Source: JBEIFW01 sp044370695
Lineage (GTDB): Bacteria > Actinomycetota > Acidimicrobiia > Acidimicrobiales > Ilumatobacteraceae
DNA length: 9,001 nt
Assembly: GCA_044370695.1 (NCBI GenBank)
Contig: JBILVB010000151.1
Span: 1-9,001, forward strand
Reading direction: 5' to 3'
Part shown: in pieces, positions 1 to 6,595 of the stretch
Numbering within the stretch: position 1 is the first letter of the stretch
Layout of the letters: each line of letters begins with the position of its first letter
Made by a program: the position numbers and the translations under genes
Notes under the pieces: model-generated
Told to the model about the DNA's origin: nothing
The model's input: only the letters and a program-made list of their open reading frames with translations
The model's database searches: none

Positions 1-2810
1 GTTGGGACGACGGTCGGACCCACGTGCTCGTCCATCTCAGCGGCGCCTGGACGACCCCGAGCGCGTCACGACCCGCCCCCGGCCGTAGCTGGTCGGCCGA
101 CGCGCCCCTGCCGCGGCAGGCGGCTGCTGCGGCCAGCAGCGACCACGCAGCGGTGATCGCCGCCGTCGCGGCCGTGCCCGGTGTGGCCGAGGTCCGCTCG
201 CTCGCACCCGGCTTACTCGCCGTCGCGACCGACGGGCCGACGGAACCGTTGTCTGCGGTACCGGGCGTCGCAGGCGTCGACGAGGACGTGCTCCTGCGCT
301 TCGGCGATCTCGATCCTCAGTTCGGCCGCCAGTGGGCCCTGCGCAACGTCGGCGATCCCGCCCAGACCGGTGGCACCCCGTCGGTCGCCGGGGTCGACAT
401 CGGTGCCCCCGAGGCGTGGGCGGTGGCCACCGGCGCCGGTCAGACCATCGCCGTGATCGACTCCGGTGTCGCGCTCGACCATCCGGACCTCGCCGGGCGT
501 TCCTGGCGCAACGACGCGGAGTTCTGCGGGAACGGACTCGACGACGACGCCAACGGCCTGGCCGACGACTGTGTCGGATGGGACTTCGGGGGCGACGACC
601 CCGATCCTCGCCCGGACCCGGCGGCCTCGGTGCGCAACCACGGCACCCACGTCGCCGGGATCGCCGCCGCCACGCTCGGCAACGGAATCGGGATCGCCGG
701 GGTCGCGCCCGACGCTCGGATCATGGCGCTCAAGGTCTCGCGGGGCGAGATGCTCCCGTCCTCCACCGTCGTCGCCGCGATGCGGTACGCCGTCGACCAC
801 GGTGCCACCGTGATCAACCTGTCACTCGGGGTGGCGGGGGTGACCCGCCAGCGGATGGGGGCCCTCGAGCACGCCATCGCCTACGCCCAGGCGGCCGGGG
901 TGACCGTCATCGCCGCAGCGGGGAACGCGGGGAGCTCGCTCGACGTGACCGACACCTGGCCGGCCGGGTACGCACGTTGGTACGACAACGTCGTCACGGT
1001 CGGGGCGACGACGGCGACCGACGCTCGGGCGTCGTTCTCGAACTACGGGACTCCCGTGGTCGTCTGGGCACCGGGGAGCTACGTGTACTCGACGCTCGCG
1101 GACGGCCTGGGCTACGGCTTCATGAGCGGTACGTCGATGGCGACCCCCATCGTGTCCGGCGCCGTCGCAGTCTTGCGATCCGCCGGCACGACCGACGCCG
1201 GCGCCATTCGCACGGCGATCACGGCCGCCGCCGTGCGCGCCGGACCCGGACCACGGCTCCACTTGGGGGCGACGCTCACCGGCAACGGGTCGGGGCCGCC
1301 GTCGTCGACCATGACCGCCTTCGGCCTCGACGCGGTTCGGGCCGGTTCGCCCTCGACGATCGACCTTGCCGTCGAAGCTCGGAACCTCGGCGCAGCGACC
1401 GCCCGGATCCGCCTTGCGATGGCGACCCGGGAGGGCGGGTCCGTGTACGGCGTGGGCGCACTCTCGCTCAGCCTGACCGACGCCGGCGCTGCGCCGGTCG
1501 CGGTCGTGTCGGACGACGGCGGGACGCTGGGCTGGTCGGCAGCGGTGCCCGCAGCCGAACTCGCGTCGACCGGGCGTCGCCTCCGTTTGTTCGGTGCGCT
1601 GCCCGAGGGCCGCTACGCGATCGTCGCCGAACTGATCGGACCCGACGGCACCTCGCTCGATCGGCCGCTCGCGCTCACCTTCGACGTCGCCGCCGCTCCC
1701 GGAGCAACGACCGGTCCGGTCCGGGTGAGCACGGCACCCGTGCCGTCGAGCTCCGCCTCGCCCGTCACGGCGCCGGCGACCACGCCCCCGACCACGCGCC
1801 CGGGATCGAGCGTCGCACCGACCACGCGCCCGGCGTCGCCGTCCGCACCGACCACGACCCCGACAGCGGTGACCCCGGCGCCGCCGTCCGCACCGACCAC
1901 GACCCCGACAGCGGTGACCCCGACGCCGGCCCTCGGGTCGACGGCACCAGGGCTGCCGCCGATCGGGGGGTCGAGCGGTGGCGGTCGCGCCGGGCCCGAA
2001 CCGGCGGTGAGCGGCGGCGGCTCGGCCGGCGCGCCGGGATCGGGCACCGCACCGATCGCCACGGCGCCGGCGAGCGGAACGGGACCCCGGTCCGGCGACC
2101 CGATCGAGGACACCCGCCCCCCGGTGGAAGCGGGCGCCTGGTCGTTCCAGTCCGCAGTGCCTGCCGCTGGCCCCACGTCCGGCGGGACCGCGCTGACCCT
2201 CAACGGCCGGTTCCCGGTGGGCCGGACCGTCTACGTCTGGTTCGGGGCGAGCGTCGCCCAGGCGGTGGCCCCGACGGCAGGCAGCCTGGTGGTGCACACG
2301 CCGCCGGCCGCTTCGCCGGGGGCCGTCGACGTCTCGGTGCGCTTCAACGACGGCGGCCGCCTCGTGGCCCTCACTCGGCCGTCGTCGTTCACCTATCTGG
2401 CACCGGCCGATCGGGCCTCGGTCGACGCCCTGCGGCCGCAGCCGACGCGCCCGTCGGTGCCCTCCACGAGCCCCGCCACCACGAGCCCGGCAACCGCCGG
2501 ACCTCCCGCCACCAGCCCGGCGACGACCGCAGCGCGGCCCGGCGCACCGCCGCCGGCACCGCCGCCGACCGCCCGGACCGTCCCGACCACGCCGACCACC
2601 CGGCCGGCCACTGCCCCGGCGCCGCCGCCCACGACTGGTCCCGCACCGGTTCCGACGGCCATGGCGGGGCGGCCACCGGCACCACGTCTCCAACGCGGCC
2701 CGCTGACACTGGTCGTGCCCGCAACGAGTTCGCTCCTCGCCCGACTCGAGCCCGCCCATCTGGCCACGCCGTGCTCGGCGTCGACATGCCGGGCCGTCCG
2801 ACTCGGCTGA
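1..2810 (+). CDS. Secreted subtilisin-like serine protease (S8 family) with IPT/TIG-like domain, 5' partial
   Basis: Probable extracellular subtilase. Counting from the GTG at 24, the catalytic triad is complete: Asp146 (AVIDSGV), His206 (NHGTHVAG) and Ser371 (SGTSMATP), with oxyanion-hole Asn301 (AAAGN). An acidic loop at about 165-190 (GNGLDDDANG) resembles the calcium-binding insert of many subtilases and carries two cysteines, Cys168 and Cys183, placed to form a disulfide. Residues about 40-95 look like an inhibitor-type propeptide. After the protease domain come a beta-rich region (about 425-560), a Pro/Thr/Ser-rich linker (about 570-680), an IPT/TIG-like domain (about 704-790), a second Pro/Thr/Ala linker and a tail with a CSASTC pair. 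The frame is open back to base 3 and no signal peptide is visible, so the true start is probably left of the window. The substrate cannot be told. Family call is firm; secretion and the domain names beyond S8 are inferred. Confidence 0.93.
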   Translation, partial: WDDGRTHVLVHLSGAWTTPSASRPAPGRSWSADAPLPRQAAAAASSDHAAVIAAVAAVPGVAEVRSLAPGLLAVATDGPTEPLSAVPGVAGVDEDVLLRFGDLDPQFGRQWALRNVGDPAQTGGTPSVAGVDIGAPEAWAVATGAGQTIAVIDSGVALDHPDLAGRSWRNDAEFCGNGLDDDANGLADDCVGWDFGGDDPDPRPDPAASVRNHGTHVAGIAAATLGNGIGIAGVAPDARIMALKVSRGEMLPSSTVVAAMRYAVDHGATVINLSLGVAGVTRQRMGALEHAIAYAQAAGVTVIAAAGNAGSSLDVTDTWPAGYARWYDNVVTVGATTATDARASFSNYGTPVVVWAPGSYVYSTLADGLGYGFMSGTSMATPIVSGAVAVLRSAGTTDAGAIRTAITAAAVRAGPGPRLHLGATLTGNGSGPPSSTMTAFGLDAVRAGSPSTIDLAVEARNLGAATARIRLAMATREGGSVYGVGALSLSLTDAGAAPVAVVSDDGGTLGWSAAVPAAELASTGRRLRLFGALPEGRYAIVAELIGPDGTSLDRPLALTFDVAAAPGATTGPVRVSTAPVPSSSASPVTAPATTPPTTRPGSSVAPTTRPASPSAPTTTPTAVTPAPPSAPTTTPTAVTPTPALGSTAPGLPPIGGSSGGGRAGPEPAVSGGGSAGAPGSGTAPIATAPASGTGPRSGDPIEDTRPPVEAGAWSFQSAVPAAGPTSGGTALTLNGRFPVGRTVYVWFGASVAQAVAPTAGSLVVHTPPAASPGAVDVSVRFNDGGRLVALTRPSSFTYLAPADRASVDALRPQPTRPSVPSTSPATTSPATAGPPATSPATTAARPGAPPPAPPPTARTVPTTPTTRPATAPAPPPTTGPAPVPTAMAGRPPAPRLQRGPLTLVVPATSSLLARLEPAHLATPCSASTCRAVRLG
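1838..1922 (+). repeat. Two-copy tandem repeat, period 45 bases, inside the protease linker
   Basis: Bases 1838-1877 recur exactly at 1883-1922, a 40-base identity with a 45-base period. The unit encodes the 15-residue linker motif PSAPTTTPTAVTPAP, and the second copy ends PTP. The period is a multiple of three, so copy-number change would preserve the frame. Less perfect APTTRP-type units lie just upstream (about 1780-1835). This is a coding low-complexity repeat, not a mobile element. Confidence 0.9.
2430..2690 (+). repeat. Low-complexity Pro/Thr/Ala-rich coding segment (second linker)
   Basis: This stretch encodes a disordered Pro/Thr/Ala/Ser-rich region between the IPT/TIG-like domain and the C-terminal tail of the protease. 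It contains irregular TSPATT and TTPTTRP units with no exact long repeat. Such linkers commonly space domains on secreted proteins and are possible O-mannosylation sites in Actinomycetota; that role is inferred. Confidence 0.7.
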
Positions 2811-2811
2811 G

Positions 2812-2817
2812 TAGCGT
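2812..2817 (+). promoter_or_regulatory. Candidate -10 element (TAGCGT) for a leaderless SDR transcript
   Basis: TAGCGT lies between the protease stop and the SDR ATG at 2825; its last T is 8 bases upstream of the A of ATG. It matches TANNNT, and no Shine-Dalgarno is present in the 14-base gap. This suggests transcription beginning at or next to the start codon. No clear -35 box was found. Confidence 0.45.
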
Positions 2818-2824
2818 CCCCGGG

Positions 2825-3802
2825 ATGGGGCACCGATTCGACAACGGGTTCGCCGGCCGCGTCGCCGTCGTGACCGGTGGTGGCACCGGCATGGGCCGGG
2901 AACTCGTCCACCAACTGACCGCCCACGGGTGCGACGTCGCCACCTGTGACGTTCTCGTCGACAACGCCGAGCAGACCGCGGCGCGCTGCGCCGCCGACGG
3001 ACATCCCGGTTCCGTGCTGACCTTCGCCGCCGACGTCGCCGACGAAGCCCAGGTGCTCGCCTTCGCCGCAGCGGTCGCCTCCTGGCGCCCACATGTCAAC
3101 CTGCTGTTCAACAACGCCGGCATCGGAGGCGGCGGCACGATCGTTGCCGGCGATCGTGCCCAGTGGGAGCGGGTCTTCGACGTCTGCTGGTACGGCGTCT
3201 ACTACGGAACCCTCGCCTTCCTCCCCCATCTGCTCCGGGCCGATGCCGGCGTCGTGGTGAACACGAGCTCGGTGAACGGCTTCTACGCCTCCATCGGTCC
3301 CGATCTGCCGCACACGGCGTACAGCGCAGCGAAGTTCGCCGTGAAGGGATTCACCGAGGCCCTCATCACGGACTTCGCCGTCAACGCGCCGCACCTGCGG
3401 GCCGCCGTGGTGATGCCCGGCCACATCGGCACCTCGATCCAGGCCAACTCCGACGCCATGCTCGGACTCGACGACCCCGCCCGACTGCGCGAGCGATACG
3501 CCTCTGCGGGGCGCAGCGCCGACCACCTGAGCGACGAGGAGCTGCTCGCCCGCGCCCGACGCCGGGCCGAATCGTTCGAGTCGTCGGCGATCACGACGGC
3601 AGCCGAGGCTGCGACCGTCATCCTCGACGCCGTGCGCCGGGACGAGTGGCGCATCCTGGTGGGACCCGACGCCGTGCTGATCGACGAGATGGTGCGCGCC
3701 GATCCGCTCGACGCCTACGAACCGGACTTCCACCGGCGCTGGGCCATGGGCATGGCCGAGTTCCGCCGGGATGCGCTCAGAGCCCGAACGACCGGCCGAT
3801 GA
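2825..3802 (+). CDS. Short-chain dehydrogenase/reductase (SDR), NAD(P)-dependent
   Basis: Rossmann-fold oxidoreductase of 325 residues. The cofactor motif TGGGTGMG is at 17-24, NNAG at 96-99, catalytic Ser148 or Ser149 (NTSS), and Tyr166/Lys170 in YSAAK. An Asp at the end of the second strand (ATCD, about residue 39) favours NAD over NADP. The Ser-Tyr spacing is a few residues longer than the classical 13, owing to a short insertion before the Tyr (PDLPHT). The C-terminal part is longer than in 250-residue classical SDRs and runs beyond the core fold. The ATG at 2825 is chosen because the Rossmann motif follows in the normal place; the frame stays open far upstream but that part is antiparallel/shadow sequence over the protease gene. 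The gene starts 14 bases after the protease stop and its last 26 bases overlap the convergent acyl-CoA dehydrogenase. The substrate is unknown; an alcohol or hydroxyacyl/steroid-type substrate is only a guess from the neighbours. Confidence 0.93.
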   Translation: MGHRFDNGFAGRVAVVTGGGTGMGRELVHQLTAHGCDVATCDVLVDNAEQTAARCAADGHPGSVLTFAADVADEAQVLAFAAAVASWRPHVNLLFNNAGIGGGGTIVAGDRAQWERVFDVCWYGVYYGTLAFLPHLLRADAGVVVNTSSVNGFYASIGPDLPHTAYSAAKFAVKGFTEALITDFAVNAPHLRAAVVMPGHIGTSIQANSDAMLGLDDPARLRERYASAGRSADHLSDEELLARARRRAESFESSAITTAAEAATVILDAVRRDEWRILVGPDAVLIDEMVRADPLDAYEPDFHRRWAMGMAEFRRDALRARTTGR

Positions 3803-4925
3803 TCTCCTTCATGATCTCGGTGGTGCCGCCGTAGATCGTGGTGATCCGGGCGTCTGCGTAGGCGCGAGCGATCGGGTACTCGCGCATGTAGCCGTAACCG
3901 CCGAACAGCTGCAGGCACTTGTCGACCGCCCGCTTCTGCAGTTCCGTGCACCACCACTTCGCCATCGCCGCTTCCTCGGCGCTCAGGGTTCCCCGGCCCA
4001 GCGCTTCGATGCACTTGTCGACGAACGCCTGGGCGACCTCGACCTCGGTCGCGACCTCGGCGAGGACGAACTTCGAGTTCTGGAACGACCCGATCCGCTG
4101 GCCGAACGCCTGGCGTTCCCGGACGTACTCGAGCGTCCAGGTCAGCGCCTGGCGGGCGGTGGCCACACCGGTGACGGCGATCGACAGGCGCTCCTGGGGA
4201 AGGTTCGACACGAGGTAGGTGAAACCCCGTCCTTCCTCGCCCAGGAGGTTCGTGACCGGCACCCGCACGTCGGAGAAGAACAGCTCGGCGGTGTCCTGAC
4301 CGTGCAGGCCGATCTTGTCGAGGTTCCGACCGCGCTCGAAACCCTCCATCCCCCGCTCGAGGACCAGCAGCGAGATCCCCTTGTGCTTGAGGGAGGGGTC
4401 GGTCTTGACTGCAGTGATCACCACGTCGGCGTTGATCCCGTTGGTGATGAACGTCTTGGCGCCATTGACCACGTAGCAGTCGCCGTCGCGGATCGCCGTC
4501 GTGGACATCGAGGCAAGGTCGGAGCCGATCCCCGGCTCGGTCATCGCGACGGCGGTGACCAGCTCGCCCGACGCGATCCCCGGCAACCACTGCGACCGCT
4601 GCTCGTCGGTGCAGTAGGTCAGGAAGTACGGGGTCGTGATGTCGTTGTGGAGGGTCAGCCCGAGGCCCACGGAGTTGGCACCGGCTGCGGCGATCTCCTC
4701 GGCCAGCACGACGTTGAACCGGAAGTCGTCCGAGCCACCCCCGCCGTAGGACTCGGGGATCTGGAAACCGAGGAAACCGAGCGAGCCGGCCTGGGTGAAC
4801 ACCTCACGGGGCACGATGCCGGCCTCGTCCCACTCGACCACGTGCGGGGCGACGTCCTTGGCGAGCCAACTGCGCACGCTGGCGCGGAACTGCTCGTGGG
4901 TGTCGTCGAACAGGGTGCGGTCCAT
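3777..4925 (-). CDS. Acyl-CoA dehydrogenase (long-chain/isovaleryl-type active site)
   Basis: FAD-dependent flavoenzyme of 382 residues, the usual length, that oxidises an acyl-CoA to the 2,3-enoyl-CoA and passes electrons to ETF. Visible motifs are AMTEPGIGSD (127-136, flavin/substrate region), NGAKTFITNG (154-163), RQAFGQ (271-276) and QLFGGYGYMREYP (339-351). Near the C-terminus it reads YGGT (365-368) where medium-chain enzymes carry the catalytic Glu in YEGT, so that Glu is absent. Instead LPQERLSIA (242-250) supplies Glu245, aligning with the helix G glutamate of long-chain and isovaleryl-CoA dehydrogenases. The ATG at 4925 gives a standard N-terminus (DRTLFDDTHEQFR). It lies 28 bases after the small lipoprotein gene and has a TACGGT hexamer in that gap, so it may have its own promoter. 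The 3' end overlaps the opposing SDR. Exact chain-length specificity cannot be read from the sequence. Confidence 0.95.
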   Translation of the reverse strand: MDRTLFDDTHEQFRASVRSWLAKDVAPHVVEWDEAGIVPREVFTQAGSLGFLGFQIPESYGGGGSDDFRFNVVLAEEIAAAGANSVGLGLTLHNDITTPYFLTYCTDEQRSQWLPGIASGELVTAVAMTEPGIGSDLASMSTTAIRDGDCYVVNGAKTFITNGINADVVITAVKTDPSLKHKGISLLVLERGMEGFERGRNLDKIGLHGQDTAELFFSDVRVPVTNLLGEEGRGFTYLVSNLPQERLSIAVTGVATARQALTWTLEYVRERQAFGQRIGSFQNSKFVLAEVATEVEVAQAFVDKCIEALGRGTLSAEEAAMAKWWCTELQKRAVDKCLQLFGGYGYMREYPIARAYADARITTIYGGTTEIMKEIIGRSFGL

Positions 4926-4934
4926 GAGTTCCGC

Positions 4935-4940
4935 ACCGTA
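4935..4940 (-). promoter_or_regulatory. Candidate -10 element (TACGGT) for the acyl-CoA dehydrogenase
   Basis: Read on the - strand, TACGGT sits in the 28-base gap between the lipoprotein stop and the dehydrogenase ATG; its last T is 10 bases upstream of the A of ATG. It fits TANNNT and would give a leaderless or near-leaderless message. Only a weak GGA is present in the Shine-Dalgarno region. Confidence 0.35.
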
Positions 4941-4953
4941 CCCGGCGAGCGGT

Positions 4954-5451
4954 TCAGCGGGCTGCGGTCGTCGGCGAGCCCGCCGGCACCACGCCGCACG
5001 TTCGCTGGTTGTACGCATCCACCCGCTCACCGGCCGCGACGAAGGCCCGGTCCTCGCCGATCGCGAACACCGCGCCCGCCAGGGTGTTCCACTGCCAACC
5101 GTCGCTCTCGGTGGCCTCGCCGAGCTTGCCGTAGCCCGAGGAAACCACGGCGAGATCGGCCCGGAGCTCGGGGGGCGCAGCTGCCGCCATGGCAGGCAGC
5201 ACGGCGCGCAGTTCAGCGAAGGCCCGCTGGAGTTCGGCTGGCTGGCGCGACGCGGCCAGGTCGACCCTTGCGAAGCGTCGGGCTGCCGCGCAGTAGTCCG
5301 TTGGGTCGACCGACGCCACGGGGGGCGCCGGTCGGGCGCTCGGCGCGGTCGTCGCAGCCGTCGACGCGTCCGGCCGTTGCGCCGAACCACCCGAGCACGC
5401 CCCGGCCACGGCGAGCGCAACGGCTGCGCCCCACGCCCGGGCCACCGCCAT
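4954..5451 (-). CDS. Small predicted lipoprotein of unknown function
   Basis: I do not recognise the family. The 165-residue product begins with a short signal peptide (MAVARAW, then an Ala/Val/Leu core) ending VAGAC, giving lipid-modified Cys19. An Ala/Ser/Thr/Pro linker (about 20-50) leads to an Ala-rich, probably helical domain. This contains two further cysteines, Cys54 (DYCAAA) and Cys152 (RTCGVV), near either end of the domain and likely to form a disulfide. The ATG at 5451 is chosen because it overlaps the stop of the preceding SGNH hydrolase gene in TGATG, a sign of translational coupling, and because it yields a signal peptide; the frame is open further upstream but inside the hydrolase gene. 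Co-translation suggests a partner role with the hydrolase at the cell surface, which is inference. Confidence 0.8.
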   Translation of the reverse strand: MAVARAWGAAVALAVAGACSGGSAQRPDASTAATTAPSARPAPPVASVDPTDYCAAARRFARVDLAASRQPAELQRAFAELRAVLPAMAAAAPPELRADLAVVSSGYGKLGEATESDGWQWNTLAGAVFAIGEDRAFVAAGERVDAYNQRTCGVVPAGSPTTAAR

Positions 5452-6152
5452 CAACCGCTCACCGGTCGCAGGTCGAGCTGGGCCTTGATCACGCGAGCCA
5501 GCCAGTCGGCCCGCTTCTGATAGCCCTCGTCGGTGAGGTGGATCCGGTCGGAATCCATGATCTTCGGGTCCTGCTTCACGAAGCCAACCCAGTCGACGAC
5601 GAGCACGTTGCCCCGACGTGTCGCCGCCTGGCGCACGAGCTGGTTGAACCGGTCCGCCACCTTGCCCGACGCCGTCTTCGGATCCCGATAGGGCGGCACC
5701 CACACCACCGGGACGGCTTTGGGAACCGCAGCCAGCGCAGCGTCGATCCGGGCGATCAGGTCTTCGTCCTTCGCCCCCGCCGTGGAGTCGTTCGTGCCCA
5801 GGGCGATCACCACGAGCCGCCGACCGGGGCTGTTGGCCTGCAGTTCGGCAACCCCTTCAGGGATCTCCCGGCCGATCTCCGCGGACGCGTCGAACTCGAA
5901 GCCGACACGAGCGGCTGCCTCGGTGAAGAAGTCGAGGCAACCGACCGTGAGCGAGTCGCCGACGACGAACACGTCCCGCTTGCGGACCGGCACCGTGGTG
6001 GTGGTCGTCGTCGGCGGCGGATCCGTCGGGAGGGTCGGTTCCTTGGTCGAGATGGGGGTCTGAGCGACCGTCCCGTCGTCGCCGCAGGCGGTTGCACCCA
6101 CCGTCACGACGACGAGCAGGGCGAGGATCCGGCGAAGCACGGTGACCATCAT
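5451..6152 (-). CDS. SGNH/GDSL-family hydrolase, predicted lipoprotein
   Basis: Surface-anchored SGNH hydrolase of 233 residues. A signal peptide (LRRILALLVVVTVGATAC) ends at lipobox Cys23, followed by a Thr/Pro-rich linker (about 30-57) with a run of threonines. The catalytic domain has block I GDSLTVG with nucleophile Ser67, Gly94 (block II), GTND with Asn121 (block III) and DRIHL with Asp202 and His205 (block V), so the active site is complete. Enzymes of this fold are esterases, lipases or O-acetyl esterases/transferases acting on carbohydrate or peptidoglycan; the substrate here is unknown. Two adjacent ATG codons (6152, 6149) can start it. It diverges from the SCP2-type gene across only 29 bases and runs into the small lipoprotein gene with a one-base overlap (TGATG). 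The non-canonical Ala at lipobox -3 makes lipidation likely rather than certain. Confidence 0.9.
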   Translation of the reverse strand: MMVTVLRRILALLVVVTVGATACGDDGTVAQTPISTKEPTLPTDPPPTTTTTTVPVRKRDVFVVGDSLTVGCLDFFTEAAARVGFEFDASAEIGREIPEGVAELQANSPGRRLVVIALGTNDSTAGAKDEDLIARIDAALAAVPKAVPVVWVPPYRDPKTASGKVADRFNQLVRQAATRRGNVLVVDWVGFVKQDPKIMDSDRIHLTDEGYQKRADWLARVIKAQLDLRPVSG

Positions 6153-6167
6153 CGCGGGCCGGGCCGC

Positions 6168-6173
6168 TACCGT
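6168..6173 (+). promoter_or_regulatory. Candidate -10 element (TACCGT) for the SCP2-type gene
   Basis: TACCGT lies in the 29-base divergent gap; its last T is 9 bases upstream of the A of the ATG at 6182, with no Shine-Dalgarno between. The layout matches a leaderless actinobacterial start. On the other strand TAGCGG (6169-6164) shares the TA pair and is a weaker candidate for the SGNH gene, because it lacks the final T. Confidence 0.45.
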
Positions 6174-6181
6174 GCCCGCGC

Positions 6182-6580
6182 ATGGCGCACGAGTTCCTGA
6201 GCGACGACTGGTTCGAGGCCGCCAAGGCCGTCTACGAGGAGCACGGCAAGGGGGTCAAGCCGCCGTTCGCGATCCGTATGCAGCAGGTCGTCACCGATGT
6301 TCCCTGGGGTGGCGAGGTACGCACCTTCATCGACACCTCCGGTGACGAGCCCCGTATGGAAAAAGGGGAACTCGACAAGCCGGACGTCACGCTGACCACG
6401 GACTACACGACGGCCAAGAAGCTGTTCGTCGACCAGGACCAGGCCGCTGCGATGCAGGCGTTCATGTCGGGGAAGATCAAGGTCGCCGGCGACATGTCCA
6501 AGCTGATGATGATGCAGGCCGCCCCGCCGGTCGACGCCATGCTCACGATCTCGGCCAGGATCAAGGAGATGACCGCCTGA
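6182..6580 (+). CDS. SCP2-type sterol/lipid-carrier domain protein
   Basis: Single-domain protein of 132 residues, probably cytosolic, with no signal peptide or membrane segment. The C-terminal half has the SCP-2 pattern: a strand of acidic/polar residues (GELDKPDVTLTTDY), a helix (TAKKLFVDQD), then AAMQAFMSGKIKVAGDMSKLM, where the 'M-x-G-K-I-K-V-x-G-D' block is typical of the family. Members bind or carry lipids, fatty acyl-CoA or sterols, and often stand near acyl-CoA enzymes, as here. The ATG at 6182 begins MAHEFLSDDWF, a common SCP-2 opening in Actinomycetota, and is preceded by a TANNNT hexamer. It diverges from the SGNH gene and converges on kynureninase with a 7-base gap. The ligand cannot be determined. 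Confidence 0.88.
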   Translation: MAHEFLSDDWFEAAKAVYEEHGKGVKPPFAIRMQQVVTDVPWGGEVRTFIDTSGDEPRMEKGELDKPDVTLTTDYTTAKKLFVDQDQAAAMQAFMSGKIKVAGDMSKLMMMQAAPPVDAMLTISARIKEMTA

Positions 6581-6595
6581 GCGGTCCTCAGGTCA
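6570..6595. terminator. Inverted repeat across the convergent SCP2/kynU ends, possible bidirectional terminator
   Basis: GACCGC-CTGA-GCGGTC (6571-6586) is a perfect 6-bp stem with a tetraloop spanning the SCP2 stop. An alternative fold pairs CTGAG (6577-6581) with CTCAG (6587-6591), and outside it TGAC (6570-6573) with GTCA (6592-6595), enclosing both stop codons. There is no T-run on either side, so classical intrinsic termination is uncertain. Confidence 0.4.

Noticed and set aside
1740..1970. Possible CRISPR or intergenic repeat array suggested by repeated ACCGACCACG units
   Set aside because: The units are in frame with the subtilase, encode a Pro/Thr linker, and have no regular spacer structure.
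332..2824. Very long in-frame upstream extension of the first SDR, giving an apparent 1156-residue protein
   Set aside because: The extension is extremely Arg-rich, lies wholly out of frame over the clearly real subtilase, and has no recognisable domain. SDR homology begins just after the ATG at 2825.
822..3733. Long open frames of 756 and 446 residues on the - strand
   Set aside because: They are Arg/Gly/Val-rich mirrors of the subtilase and SDR with no motifs, explained by codon bias on the coding strand.
3771..6200. 809-residue open frame on the + strand
   Set aside because: It is antisense to the acyl-CoA dehydrogenase, the lipoprotein and the SGNH gene, all of which have intact family motifs. 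Long empty frames are expected at this G+C content.
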